From positions 62,001-126,000 of the forward strand of contig SWBL01000031.1 in the NCBI GenBank assembly GCA_024195585.1: a stretch of DNA of 64,000 bases, read 5' to 3'. Both the position numbers and the translations under genes were made by a program. Below the pieces are notes generated by a model, which searched no databases, was not told the DNA's origin, and saw only the letters and a program-made list of their open reading frames with translations. The stretch comes from Aureobasidium sp. EXF-3400 (Eukaryota; Ascomycota; Dothideomycetes; Dothideales; Saccotheciaceae). Position 1 is the first letter of the stretch, and each line of letters opens with the position of its first letter. Below are positions 45,671 to 58,524 of this stretch, piece by piece.

Positions 45671-46531
45671 TGCAGCATGGACATCATCTCTCGGAGTGCG
45701 CACCGAGAAGATCGTATGTGAAAAGTGGGCTCAGCTTCGATAGTTTTAAATTCCTTATCATGCTCTTGGAGACGGCTTCCCTCGCCGACAAGATTGCAGA
45801 CTGCTATTTATCTGTCCCACCAAGGTGGAGGCAACTCCGCCGCTGCCTTGCTTTTGTTTTGCTTGTGCCTGTGTTCCGTCACTTTGGTTGACCTAATACC
45901 TGATCAGCAGCTTAGTTCCAGATAGTCACAACCGCAATCGTTCATGCTAGCATCCGTTAAGTGCTGTAAGACCACTCGGTCGTTGTCGTAAAGTAGACTC
46001 AGACAGCATTTTATTAGAAGCGATACGGAGTGCAGGTTTATGTGTAGAAGCCACTTCGTCATTATTCAATAGACAATCTCGGAGCGATTGTCCACTTCCG
46101 CCGTCCCTTGGAATCGAAATTCTGGGGGGCACGAACGTCGATCGAATCGATTTATACGAGCTTGGTAAATTCACGCTCATCACACCTTGGCTTGGTGTTT
46201 ATAATTTCTGTATTTTTGATGGACGGAACACAGCATATTGATCACCGAAGCAGATATCACAAAAACATTGCCGATATCTCCGCATTATTGAGCACCAAAA
46301 TTTCCTTTCGTTTCCAGAGCATTCGCAGCTGGCTGGCTTCTCGAAACAGAGCAATCCACGCGAGTGACAGGCCACCATCCATCCTGATCGGATCTTTGTC
46401 GCGCTCATCGACAACTCAAACTTGGCAAAATCGGTTGATTCAAGCCAAAAAATTAGCTTCACGAGGTTCCCTCGTTTCCCCCCATCGTCAGCAGAGCCGC
46501 AAAATAACGTACAACGGCCTTCTTTCACAAA
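45671..46531. other. Intergenic
   Basis: RTT109 3' flank and SDR promoter. A 184-codon frame (46108-46662) runs across the SDR start and is judged spurious. Confidence 0.5.
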
Positions 46532-48042
46532 ATGTCGGTCGACGAACGCGCAGGCTGGACGCCTCCAGCTGCCAACGTCACCACACCAACATCACTCATA
46601 TTTTCGGAAAACAAAGGCATGGTTTCGTTGGAGTCTATTCGCAAGTCGAATCTCGAGGCTAGCAATTTGGAGAACCTGGTAGCTGTGTTTGGTATGTTGT
46701 TGTGTGTGATTTTATCCCGTCGCCTTTATCCTCTTGCTCTTATTCTCTTTGTAACTACAGTTTCCTTCATACACGTGCTTGTCAAGCAGTGGGAGCGACA
46801 GGGTTATTTTTTTTTTTTGCCCTTTTCTTAGCGTGAACGTACTGTTTTGTTTCTGTTGGGAAGCTTTGTTTGAGAGGAACTATTGCTGACTTGCTCTTGG
46901 TGCTATCTAGTTGGAGGCACGAATGGCGTCGCTGAGAGTACGATCAAGGAGTTGTTTCTGCGGACAACGACACCGCGAGCATACATCATTGCAAGGTGAG
47001 TCATTGTCATACTCAAAGTCAATGGGCATGCTGACAATTCGTGACCAGGAGCAAGGATAAGGCAGATAGCCTCTGCAAGGAGCTTGAAGACCTGAATCCG
47101 GGATCGAAGGCCATTTTCATCCAAAAGGATATAAGCTCACTGAAAAATGTCGACGAGGTTTGCCTGGAGCTGCAACGGAGAGAAAAGAAGATCAATATCC
47201 TGTTTCTCTCTGCTGGTTACATGTCACTGAGCGGTCGAAACGGTGAGTTTTCGTCTTCATGATAAATCTTGCACGACTCTAACAGTGGTTACACAGAAAC
47301 ACCAGAAGGACTGGATCACAAAATGGCCGTTAATTATTACTCCCGGATGCGCTTTGCTTTAAATCTCATGCCCGAAGTTACAGAAGCTGGAAAAAGCCAT
47401 GAGCTATCACGAGTCTTGACTGTCCTTGCAGCGGGATCAGAAGCTGACATTGACATGGACGACATGGACCTCCAAAAGAACTACACACTGCATGCATGCC
47501 TTTCACACTGCGTAATGATGACAGATTTCATGATGGAAGAACTCGCCAAAAGATATCCGCAAACATCCTTCAGTCATTCATATCCTGGTACTGTCAAGTC
47601 TGGAATCACTAATACACTTACTGGACCAATCAGACTTGGTGTCAAGGTGCTCTACTCGGTCATGACACCTTGGATCTTGAATTTCCGAGAAAGCGGAGAG
47701 AGACACTTGTTCCAAATCACCAGTTCAATGTACAAAGCCAGGGATGGAGCAGCTGGAATTCCTCTTAACGGTGGTTTGGACATTGCGGTTGGTATGGATG
47801 GACAAAAAGGATCTGGAGCGTATTTGCTGGACTGGGATGGTAGGCCAGCAGGCGACATGGCTATTCTTGCAAGGTATCGTGCCAAGAATGCAGGACCAAA
47901 GATTTGGGAACATACCATGACGGCCCTCAAAAAGGCGACATCAAGAAAGAGATTGGCAGATGACGATGAGCAACAGGAGCAAAAGCGTAGAGAACAGCAT
48001 GCAGCTGCTGCTCCGAATTTGGCGGGATGGAGAGCTGGTTAG
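46532..48042 (+). CDS. Atypical short-chain dehydrogenase/reductase-like protein
   Basis: Four exons, 46532-46691, 46911-46995, 47049-47242 and 47297-48042; introns 219, 53 and 54 bp; 394 residues. Joining exons 1 and 2 gives LENLVAVF-VGGTNGVAEST, an SDR nucleotide-binding loop. RAYIIAR-SKDKAD (cofactor-specificity region), IQKDISSLKNVDEVC and INILFLSAGYMS (counterpart of NNAG) follow. Where a classical SDR has YxxxK, this reads YTLHACLSH, so the catalytic Lys is absent. The C-terminus is a charged tail (KRLADDDEQQEQKRREQ). Similar fungal SDRs occur in natural-product clusters, but no cluster is visible here. The 219-bp first intron has a T-rich run before a second branch-like CTGAC. Confidence 0.82.
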
Positions 48043-48590
48043 GAGTAGGCATTCGTGCCAACATTAAATATGTCAGACTATGCGATACGGCGTCACGACG
48101 GATGAATCTGCATTGCTAAACTGGATGATCACGATTGTGTCGATTCGATGTATAGGTATGACTTGGATGAGGAAAACATCAAAATTGGTTCGATAGATAT
48201 TGGTAGTGCACACGAGTAACTGTTTAATATCATCTGGGGCGGTATAGCAATGACTCATTGTGTCGCATGAGTTAATTCGTCAGATGACTGGTGCTCGAGG
48301 AATAGTTTCGCTTTAAACAGTGTTAATTGCACACCATGAGGTACTTCGTGTCTTTGCTGCTGTCGTCGATGAACCAGGTCATGCCAGGGTCGCTTTCACA
48401 GCGAGGTGTTGACATGATGCACAGACCATGAAAGCGCCCAAACGTTCCCAACACCGACTTCACTCGCAACGCGAAATTCGCACATCGACTCCCGCACAGG
48501 TTCGATCCTCCTCGCGCGCATCCACTTCCGCACATCTTTTTCCCTATCATCCGCTTTTGGCTATCTCGCATCAAGAAGTCATGCACAGCC
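48043..48590. other. Intergenic
   Basis: SDR 3' flank and TFC3 promoter; no supported gene. Confidence 0.5.
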
Positions 48591-51500
48591 ATGGCTACTG
48601 GCTCGGATGTTCTGCTGGAGCACTTGCTGTTCCAAGTTGCACTGACTGGTGATATCGGTACGTCTTTTCTTCGCGTTGCTCTGCTGTGGTCGCATGTCTT
48701 TTTCCTGGTGGAGTCGGAAATGATTTATTCGCTCGTAATGCACGAAGTCGAATTTATGTCGCGCTTTGCAATGTACAACGCCATGAACTAATTACATAAC
48801 AAAATATAGGATTGACCATCACAGCACTCAGTGCAGCTTTCGTCGAGTTTAACAAGAATAATGCTCTAGAAGACGACGGCGCCAAAGATGAAGATAATGC
48901 AGACGACGGAGATCTTCTCTTCTCGTTGAAACCGCCGGGTGCCAATTCAACTGCACATTCACAAGCTTCGGATCCACAACATCTTGAAAAACTTTGGACC
49001 TGGCTTGTCGACCATCCTGATGTTACCGTCACTCAAAGTGCTTCTGCTGCAGATGATCCGTATGGACGTTCCACTGAAATCGATCCCTCCAATCCACTTG
49101 CTCCTGTCTTCGCTGCCCATGCCAAGGAGAGACTTTACACCACTGAACATCGGATCTGGCACGCTCTTACCGACCATGATGTTGACTGGAAGCGCATTCC
49201 GAAACTTGAGTTTCACTGTCTCCAAGTCATCGCAGCTGCGGGTCGTGAAGGTGTCCTTCAGCCAGACGTCACCAGGATCACAGGTCAAGACAAACGCTCA
49301 GTGCCGAAACGTACCGATTCACTTGCCACCAAGGGCTACATCACCAAGGAAATGTGCTTGGGTGGTGGCATCAAGACCAGTTTGCTTCGTCTTAAAAAAT
49401 TGGTGCTTGAGCCCACTTCGACATTCTACACCATCAAGGCAAAGGCTGGCAAAGGCGAAGGCAGTACACGCCGCATGATCAACTATGAACAATGGTTCAG
49501 TGAAGTTATGACCACGCTGAAGAAGCATGATGGTCTCATTGCATATGAAGATTTGCGCAAAGAGATGGGTATTCATGGATCGCGTTGGGAGACCAGAGCT
49601 CTTCACCGCTGTATCAAGAGGTTGGAAAAAGCCGGCTGTGTTCAAAGACTTCGCGCTCGTCTCGAAGGCGCACGCCCTAGACAGGCAAAGAAGCAAGCTG
49701 AAGGAGTTACCCCGGCCTATGAACATCGTTATGAGATCGACCCCGAAGCCCCTACTGAAAAGGTTGATGCCGAGAAGACCGAACATGACCCAGAGAACGT
49801 GTTCTGGGTCAGATGCATCAAATTGATGCGTGAGCCTGTCGAGAAAGACCTGGAGGCTTTTACGTCTACCATCAAGTCTGGCAAAGTTGGCAAAGCTGTT
49901 GAGGATCAGGAGTCTGACGCAGAAGCCGATGCTGATGAAGATGATGACTATGTCGAAATTGATGCTGCAGCCTTGGACGGGCTGGGAAAGATGACCGAAC
50001 TCACTAGGCGTGTGCCTCCTCAATGGCGACCGGACATGCACCACACTCAATTCTTCTTCCAGATCATCGCAAGTGCCGGAACCAAAGGATTAAGTACCAT
50101 GGACCTTGCAAACTTTGGATTGGGTCCATTTTGGCGACGCCCACTTGACGAGATCATGGGCAGGCTTACTGATGTCTGGACTGTATCACAACCTCTTCAT
50201 CTTCGACATCTCGCCATCGTCCGAGACACTTCCCAGCTACACAGAATCTCGCACTATGTCTTCCGAAGCTACCATAACTTTCAAAAGATGGTAGACAACG
50301 GTGAGGCTAATTGGGAGGCAATCGACGTCAAACCGGCGGAGATACAGAGAAAGCCGGATCTTGATGAGCGGGGCTTTCCCAAAGTCAAGCCATCGACTAT
50401 GGTCGGTCACGATGGCACACACAACATGGCCGCTTGCAAAAATGTTCTTGTTAGATCCAAGTCAAAACCGAAGAGACCTTTGTGGGAGAAGAAAGCCTTC
50501 AAGTCTGTGGATCCATTGTCAAGCATGAATGCCCTCAAGACACCCAGAAAGAGAACCATTCCTACTGAGGTGTCTTCTTCAGCCGCACAGCCAGCCGAAT
50601 CAGTCGAAGGAAGAGATGAGACCATTCCTGCCACTGCACGCCCGTCAACGAATAAGAAGAAGGTGTACAAGGTCATGTTCAAGATGAACCCAAAGCGTGT
50701 TGAGGCAGAGCTCAAGGAGTGGAATCTCAGATCGCATAAGCTTGCCGTCTCGAAGGCCAAAGCAGAGCTCGGATTGGATGTCAAGGAAAATGTGCCAAAG
50801 CAGAAGAAGCGTCGCAAATCGACCAAGGTCGAGCAGGCTGATCCTGAAAATCCTAGCCAAAACCTCCCTTCACCCTCAGAACCGCTGCCTCCTGCATCTG
50901 CTGATGAGCCCATCTCACAAGCATTTGGACAAGCAACACACGCCGAACCAATGTTCTCGAATGAGCAGCTCGGAAAGCATCAAGATGGCGCTGCAGGACT
51001 CGGTCAAACGCCTGATCAACCTGAGATGCAAACTTCCGGACCGGTCGATGCCATTCCCACCGAAAAGACGCCAATCAACCCAGAGCTCGACAAGCGAGTG
51101 GCTGAAATCGAACTTGAAATCTTAAACATGGCCAAACCTGGTGTGTACATTAATCCTCCAGGTTCTGGCCAGTTGAAGAATAATGTGGTTCAACCAAAAG
51201 GACGCCCCTCAAGGTACCTCATCGGAGTTTTTAAGTCTGAGAAGTTGAAGTCCCTTCCTTGGTTCATCGAGGAGGACTCCGACCGCGTATCATCACAAGC
51301 TGCAACTCCCGAACCGAGTCTTGCTGTCTCACAGCCTGCCACACCTACTTCCGTATCTGTTATCAGACACAACGAATCAGCTCAGGCAGATGAGACACCT
51401 CAATGGGCCACTTTGAACTCAACAACTCCAGTTCCAGTAGAGTCTTCCATGCCTGCAGAGCTCGAGAAGCCTAAGGAAGAGATCATCATCAAGAGAGGTA

Positions 51501-54500
51501 GAAGAATACAGGTTCAGAGGCAGGGCAAGCGAAAGGCCTACGAGCCGTTGCGCCAAAAGGTCGCGAAAAAGCTTGCTGTCGAGCAGGCTGCCGATGATGG
51601 CAAGTGGAGACCTTTGACTGAACTCGAGGCTTACAACTCACAACTAAACGAGTCGCCCCCAAGCACACCCTCATCATCAAGGAGAGCAGTGCCTGTCCCA
51701 GAGACTCCGTCTTCTCCCGTTTCACAATTGTCCTTTGATACTCCTGGATCTCTTGTAGGCTCACCCAATATCTCTCCTGAGGACATCACTGCAGTAGACT
51801 TGCTTCTTCAAAGAGCTGACAGTATGCCCTATGAGCCAGAAGAGGGATCTGAAGCTGCAACAGAGGAGCGCCAGGCCTTGACTGGTGCTGTTGACAGCGA
51901 TGTGCAGATGGAAGATGCAGATGCAGCAGAGAATGACGAGCAAGAAACGTCCGCGTCAGCAACACCGACTCAAACTGCCGCACAAGAACCTGAAGTCTCA
52001 CAAGTGCAGCTTATCGAACCCAAGCAAGCGCAATCCACACATGTCACAGATTCGCAAAAGATTCTGGCACCGTTCTTCCGAAGAGCTTCGAAACGTCCTG
52101 ATGCGCCAGCCCCTCCTGTCGAAGAGGTGACTGAGAAGACAGGCTCACCAAGCACACCTGCTCCGTATAATCCATTCGCCAAGACAGAGCTCAAGACAGC
52201 CGCTACAGCAGCTCGCTTTGCCTCTCGCGCCAAAGCTCCTCAAAAAGTTGGTGTTGGCCGCTCTGGAGGCATTGTCAGCTACAATCGTAACAGAGTACTC
52301 ATGGAGATTGTACATCAGAATGGCGGTATGTTTGGTGGCGATAGAGAACTCTACTATCCTTTTGTTACTGTCTGGGATAGAGAGTTTCAACGTCGACCTG
52401 ATCGTCATACCCTGGACAGAGTCCTTGCTGGGCTGATTGAAGAGGGTAGACTGAAAAGGGAACCCTTTTCTTTCTCAGCATCTGACGGAAAGATCTTCAC
52501 CAAAACACTGGTTATGGAGCCGCACATCGATCCCGACTCTCCGGAGGCACAGGCACTCAAGCAGAAGATCATCGAGTACCATCCCATGACATATGTCCCT
52601 GAGGGCATCGAAGTGCTACCTGAGCTCCGTCTTCGAATTGAACACGATCTGAGAGGTGGCAAGGGCATACCAGATGTCCACAACCCCAACAGCTCTTTCA
52701 TCTACGATCCCACTGCTGTCGTCACTCGGATTCAAGGTCCTCAGAAGGTCCAACTCGGCATGACAGAAGCCAGAATGAAGAAGGGTGTGACAGCCAGAAG
52801 ACACAGGCGCGAAGAAGAAGAGAGACGTCAACAAAGATACATACAAGCACAGATGGAAGAAGATATTGACAATGCTGTGGCTGCCCTAACAACAGACTTC
52901 CAGCTCGACTCTTACCAACACGATCCGTCCAGAGCTATTGTCGACAGAGGTCCACGTGGTCGTGGAAGACTTGCCAAATTGCAACGCTGGGGACCAGAAG
53001 AGCAAATCGTTCCCAGACGTGCTCTTGGTCTGCTCACAACTACTGGAAGAGATGATCAACTCGAAGCTGAACAGAACAGCCGTGATGCGGTTGCAGCCGC
53101 TGACTTTGGTGTGTTGAAACCTCAATTGATCCCTACGATACCATCGAGAGAGATACCTGCTGCGCCAAAGGTTCGTTTCAATGTTCCTCATGAACCATCC
53201 CTCGTGCAAATGTTGCAACAGAAGCAAGCAGGCACATTTAGCGTTATTGACGCTTTGTCCATGACTGCTCCTTACCAAAGATTCCATCGTCAATCAGGCA
53301 CTTTCTCGACTGATCCTGTTGTTATTACCACGTCCAGTCAACACTCGCAATATGGCTTTGTTGGTCAGCAGATGCAAATTCCGAGGTCTCTTGCAGACAT
53401 CTTTAAGCAGGCTGGAGAGGAGGCTTCTTTGCTTGAGTTGCCCACGGAGAGTCCACATGTTGGTTACGAAATACCACGATTTGCGGCTGTCGGAGTCACC
53501 AGGCTTCCTAGATTGCACTCTGCGCGACCCCGTCCCGCACCAAGACCTCAACCAGAGTACAGATCTTATGGTGCCAAGGCAATTTTGCCACGCTCCAGCA
53601 GAACTGGTATCTTCTCCATGTCCGAGAAAGAGGAACAGCGCCTTATTTATGCTGTCGTGGTTGTCAAGACTCTTACTGGAGGTCTTGAACAAATTGTCAA
53701 CTGGGGTCTTGTTCATCAAGTCTTCCACTACAAATTCGATCCCAACTACTGTCGTCATCGTTGGGTGTTCCTCAGACCCAAGCTTGGTGGCACAGCAGAC
53801 AAATTACAAGTCGAATTTCAGAAGTTGTTCCTCGAAGCTTACGAAAGTGGTGAGATACCTGGCATTGACTTTGTGGAGCCAGAAAAGTATGACTGGCTGG
53901 GCATTGTAGAATGGGCCGAAAGAAGACTCTCTCAGACAAACCCTCTGAATGGATTGCCAGAGCTGCCCAAGAACCGACAAACCCTGGACAAGCGCTTTGA
54001 TGTCAGACATGCTACCGATGTGTATAACATTCCTCGAGAAGACTTCTGGGTCGCCAACGTCACACATCTGCGCAGAGAAGAGCTGGCAAACAGTTGGACA
54101 TTCGCTCGTCCACTTGCAGGAGCCACCGAGCCTGTGCAAGATGACAATGATCTCATGCTCGCTCTTTCATGGGTCCGCGCCAATGTCATCACTCCAGATC
54201 CGGTCTACGATAGCAACAAAGCACACGAGAAGCTCATCAAGATTGAGCAGCTTCTTCCGCAAGCACTCGACCATCTGCTTGGAGCCAAAATTATTCGTAT
54301 GGAGAATAAGGGCCGCCAGATTCCTGGACGTAACTACGACATTTCGGATTCCGTCTTGACAATGTTCAAACGTCAATGGGATGTTCGCTACCTCAAAAAG
54401 ACTGCTGCATTCAAGAAGACTATTGATGAAGCGTTTGCCAATGATGGTAAGCTGACTATCAGTTACCAAGCTACTGATGCTGAGATGACTGCTATGACGA

Positions 54501-55039
54501 ATCTGGTTGCTGCTGGTCGTGCTAAGGTCGTGCCTCTTCTGCCAGAGGTGAATCACACCATGGGCGCTCCCTACCCTCGTCTCACCAAGTGGGGTTTCAC
54601 AGAAGGAAACTACAAGACCGTACACATGGACAAGTCGCGTCTGCACTTCTTGCTCGAACTGCACCCTACATCCACATATGTTCAAGGCATACCAATCGCG
54701 CCTATCCCTTCACCTCCCTTGTCGAAACAGTTCCCTGGCGAACTTGGTCCACGTCTGCCTATCTGGACTGACATCCACGGCAACATCATCAAGGACTACT
54801 GGCAGATGACCGTGATGGCTACGCTATGGCTCTTGGCATTCCGCCCCGGTCTCAAGATTCAAGAAATCTGCAAAGGTGCTTACAAAGGCAAGCTCTGGGA
54901 TTGGGAAATGGAAATGTTCTTGGCTTGGGCTGAGAGTGCTGGTCTGGCCAAGAGGCTGAGATATGGTGGTGATGATGGCCCTGAGGCTGATGGGTGGGTC
55001 GTGCAGGAGTGGTGGTGGTTGGCGTTTGCTACTGAGTGA
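48591..55039 (+). CDS. TFC3: TFIIIC B-block-binding subunit (tau138-like)
   Basis: Two exons, 48591-48657 and 48810-55039, with a 152-bp intron; 2098 residues. Exon 1 supplies MATGSDVLLEHLLFQVALTGDI and joins GLTITALSAAFVEF. The TFIIIC B-block winged helix lies at about residues 140-220 (FHCLQVIAAAGREGVLQPDVTRITGQDKRSVPKRTDSLATKGYI). Further winged-helix-like parts follow (NYEQWFSEVMTTLKKHDGLIAYEDLR; HTQFFFQIIASAGTKGLSTMDL; MEIVHQNGGMFGGDRELYYPF). A long low-complexity middle (about 550-1150) separates them from the C-terminal region with WTDIHGNIIKDYWQMTVMATLWLLAFRPGLKI. It binds the B box of tRNA genes and recruits RNA polymerase III. Largest gene of the window; a single 6.2-kb exon is notable. 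Confidence 0.93.
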
Positions 55040-55341
55040 TGTTGTGGAGTAGAAAGAGATGGGGCTATGGCGTTGCTGGTGTTTATAGAGGAGGGTGGGA
55101 TTGTAATTCTATGCATAGCTGTCTATATCGTCCTAGACAGAGGGATTAGTATTGCTCGTACAAACTCTGTTGCTGCCACCACTCTTAATAACAAGAAACA
55201 TTTCTCTCTCCATTCGAAGGTTGTGGTGCAAAATCGAATCACGGAAAATTGTTGCTGCTGACCAAGGACCTACGAAATTTCCGTCGCTTTTTGACTAGCA
55301 CTATCACTCTTGTTTTTCAGTTCTTGCGCGACTGACCAAAG
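55040..55341. other. Intergenic before the BTB cluster
   Basis: No gene seen; an in-frame TGA lies just before the BTB copy A open region. Confidence 0.45.
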
Positions 55342-56398
55342 TTGTCAACAAGCTCTTTGCGCATCGCGCCACAACACACTGTACCATACCACATCACAGC
55401 AGCGGTCGTTCCTGCCGTGGACGCCGATACTGCCGCCTCAAGAGGGCAAGAGACCACACACGAGTCTGACAGCCTTCTGGAGGACATTGGGCTTCTCTTC
55501 AAAGACTCAACGGACAAGCCTACTATTCGCTGCTGGAATGAAGCAGAGATCTGGTATAGCAAACACTCACCGCGTATAGCGACAGTTATCCAGGTTTGAA
55601 ACTAACAATATTCCAGTGAGATCATTCATGACAACCATGAGACCGTGGAACTCGTCAGTTTTGGAGCCTGGCCGATTCCGGATACTGCCACATTCAACAG
55701 ACGCTTGCTTACTCGATTGTCGCCGTTTTTCAAGGCACTCTTGGAAGGCGGGTTCAGCGAAAGCACCGAGAAAGTTCTCACTTTCGAATCTTGGTGGTAC
55801 GAGTTGCGCTTCTTTGAGGAATGGGTGTCTACTGGAAACATCACTTTTGATAAATGGGTGTCTACTGGAGACATCACCATTGATAATACAAGCCTGTTCC
55901 TGAGAATCGAATTGTACCTGTTCGCCGACTACTACGACATCCCTGCTCTTCGTCGCAAGGCCATGTCTCTTTTGGTCGAGCATAAAGTGAAGCGATGTGA
56001 CTTTCTTACGATCTGAAGATACATTGAATGGGTCCCGTCATCTTCGCCATTGTACAGATTCTTTGTGGAGGCATACACTCAGCATGAAGTTCACAGTTTC
56101 AGATCGAAAGGTTACTAAGAGGTCTCAAAGGAATTCTTGTACGACACGTTCTTCAGCCTTGCCAACAAATCTGCCGACAAGCCTTGCAGATGTTGCCACA
56201 ATCATTGCGACTTCCATGACCATGACAGCGAGGAGGAATGGGAGAAGAGTGAGTCTTGGCTTTTCAGTCGATGCAGATCTTGTGCTTACCATTCAAACAG
56301 CATGTCACGTTACCAAACCCGAGTTTCTAAAGCCTGATCCTTCCACGTATCGCAAGCTACCCATGGGAAGACAGCGTGGTATGAACAAGAATCTTTGA
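55342..56398 (+). pseudogene. BTB/POZ paralogue A, decayed
   Basis: Three exon equivalents can be traced by homology to copies B and C: up to 55553 (…TIRCWNEAEI), 55617-56232 and a last exon ending at 56398 (CHVTKPEFLKPDPSTYRKLP). The BTB part is clear: FNRRLLTRLSPFFKALLEGGFSES and ELYLFADYYDIPALRRKAMSLL. The same frame carries two stops, TGA at 56014 and TAA at 56116. Coding sequence homologous to the other copies continues after both, to the Cys/His tail PCRCCHNHCDFHDH. No in-frame ATG exists before the BTB domain. A 33-bp tandem duplication adds 11 residues. Splice sites (branch CTAAC) are still intact, so decay is recent or the family tolerates it. Confidence 0.75.
55821..55886 (+). repeat. 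33-bp in-frame tandem duplication in BTB copy A
   Basis: Units 55821-55853 and 55854-55886 (ATGGGTGTCTACTGGA...) differ at about three sites and give VSTGNITFDKW/VSTGDITIDN. Copies B and C have only one such segment (LYDGELELDL; LSSGKLYC). Confidence 0.85.
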
Positions 56399-56815
56399 GC
56401 TTCAAGCCCTTACTTGAAGAGAGGATGTGAACGAGAAAGAAAAACTGGAAAAGGGTGGAATTTGCCCTTGTGCCAACATTGCGGAAAGAAACAAGTCGTG
56501 GCAAGCACGAGCGATAAAGCTCAGTACAATAGACTGAGCATTCGAGGAAGATAACTAGGCACGGTCAATCATGGGGCGGTGTCATATTGGTCTTGCACGG
56601 ACATTGATGAGGGAGTTGTCAGAAAGGATAGCAAGAGGACTCAACAATGATAAGCTCAATGGACACAAATCATCTCGTTGTTAGCCAAGTGTCTGTAAGA
56701 CTCGTGCGCTAAATCATTCTCGTTCTCACATTCGTTCTCACTCTTGACTTCCACCTCTGTCCAGAGGCTCTTCGCGACTAAGATCCGCACGCCAACATCA
56801 AACATCTCCATCACC
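56399..56815. other. Spacer between BTB copies A and B
   Basis: No gene seen; presumed promoter of copy B. Confidence 0.45.
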
Positions 56816-57804
56816 ATGGATCAGAACGATACCGCCCATCAAACGATAGCGCAGATGTCTGCTTCAACTGTGCCAACTGATTAATCAAGCTCTTCTGCAG
56901 TCTTGTTGCCTGTGGAAGCGCCATCATCATCAGCAACCATGCTTTGTTGGAACAAGGAAACAGTCAGGTACTGCGCGCAGACTTTCCTTAGCGTGTTCCC
57001 TTGCAAGACAAAGATGCTAACTTTCTGGCAGTCGCATCATCAGCGACTTCCCCCAGACAGTGAAAGTGCGCGTCTCTCACCACTTACTCAGGGATGAGTG
57101 CATTGTTGATATCAACAAAGCTCTGCTCATCTGCTTCTCACCATACTACCGCGCAGTGTTTCTGGGTGGCTTCAGTGACCAAGACCAAGCGATCTTTGTT
57201 ATGGAGATCTCGCCTGAGGACATGCACGCATTCAAACGCTGGTTATACGATGGCGAGTTGGAGTTGGATCTGGAAAGCCACGATGATGCATATCGACAAC
57301 TCATTCGACTCTATGTCTTTGCAGACTACTACGACTTCCCCGCTCTTCGGCGTGCAATCATGTCGCTACTCGTCAGCAACAACAAAGAACATCATGATTA
57401 TCGTATCCCACACCTTCCGATGCTAGAAGACTGTCTCTCACAGCTCTCTCAAACTTCCCCACTCTACAGATGGCTGGCCGCAACTTGGGTTGAACACATC
57501 GATGATCTTGAGGTGTATGGAGCCGATACGCAGTACCTATGGAACAAGATGCCAATGGAATTTCGCTTTCTATTTTTCGACTTCTATCTCCATACCAGAG
57601 TCCCGAGCGAGCCATGCAGTTGTTGCTACAATGCTTGCGATTACCATGAGCACGAGAGTGAGGAGGAGTGGAGACGTAGTAAGGCTTTATCGCGTCAGGT
57701 TATAGGAGCTTACTGACACATTGTTGATAGCGTGTCACACCCTTCGAAAGAACCTGCAGAAGCCACATCCGAAAACGTATCTCAAGTTATCTCGAAGAGG
57801 CTGA
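56816..57804 (+). CDS. BTB/POZ domain protein B with Cys/His tail; leader interrupted by TAA
   Basis: The usable model starts at the Met at 56939 and has exons 56939-56967, 57032-57678 and 57731-57804; 249 residues, introns 64 and 52 bp. An earlier ATG at 56816 (MDQNDTAHQTIAQMSAS) is in the same frame but is cut off by TAA at 56882. Copy C has a leader of similar length, so the ancestral start was probably upstream. The BTB fold reads INKALLICFSPYYRAVFLGGFSDQ, HAFKRWLYDGELELDL and IRLYVFADYYDFPALRRAIMSLL. The tail has EPCSCCYNACDYHEHESEEEW, interrupted right after it by an intron at the position conserved in all copies. BTB proteins commonly self-associate or act as Cul3 adaptors; the role here is unknown. 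Confidence 0.75.
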
Positions 57805-58524
57805 GTGGTATGAGTTCACGGAACAAGTATATCTTGAATTCGGAGAGCGCATCAAATGGCATGGATTTTCAAAAAAAAGAGGGACACAAATGATGGTCAG
57901 AATGGTATATACGTAGTGTTCCGGCACTGGAGCACTAATTCTATGCAAAGTGCCCTTTTCCCATACCTTTATCGATGAAAATCTTCCAAATTCGGGTCAT
58001 CATTGCTCACTCGCAGGAATATTTGTCTAAGACATGCTTCTCTTTTCATAACTAAGCGCTGCTTTGCTGGTCAATCCGAACTCATCATTGTTGCCTAAAT
58101 TATCTCAGCTCGCCTATCTTCAGCCCAGATATGAATCAAATCACAAATGGTGAACAAGAGATCTTTCACATCAAATAATATCGGCAAACGGGTTGGCAAT
58201 TTGTGCTAGCCATCTTGCATACAGAACTCTTTGTGTAAACAGTCTCAAAGGATGGGCACACACAAAGAAATCCTCAAGTAGGACATGAGCAGTTTGATCA
58301 CAGACAAAGATTGTATCACACCGGCTGATTGACACAACATACCTCCTTGGTATGCATGTTCCATCAGAAGGCACGAATCAATTGCTGGTGATTGTTGCTT
58401 CACCATAAAAGTCTTGCAAGTCTTCCTTTATCTACTCTCACACTGAAGTCGTGCGCGATTGAGTGACTATTTCCAAGCTTTTCTACACATCAAGTCTCGC
58501 ACTTCATCAACCATCACCTCACCC
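57805..58524. other. Spacer between BTB copies B and C
   Basis: No BTB fragment or other gene seen; presumed promoter of copy C. Confidence 0.45.

Noticed and set aside
46108..46662. 184-codon plus-strand frame across the SDR start
   Set aside because: Overlaps the well-supported SDR exon 1 in another frame and spans a probable promoter.
56005..56130. Introns that would remove the two stops in BTB copy A
   Set aside because: The GTGACT..TACAG candidate shifts the frame, and the second candidate (about 20 bases) is too short to splice.
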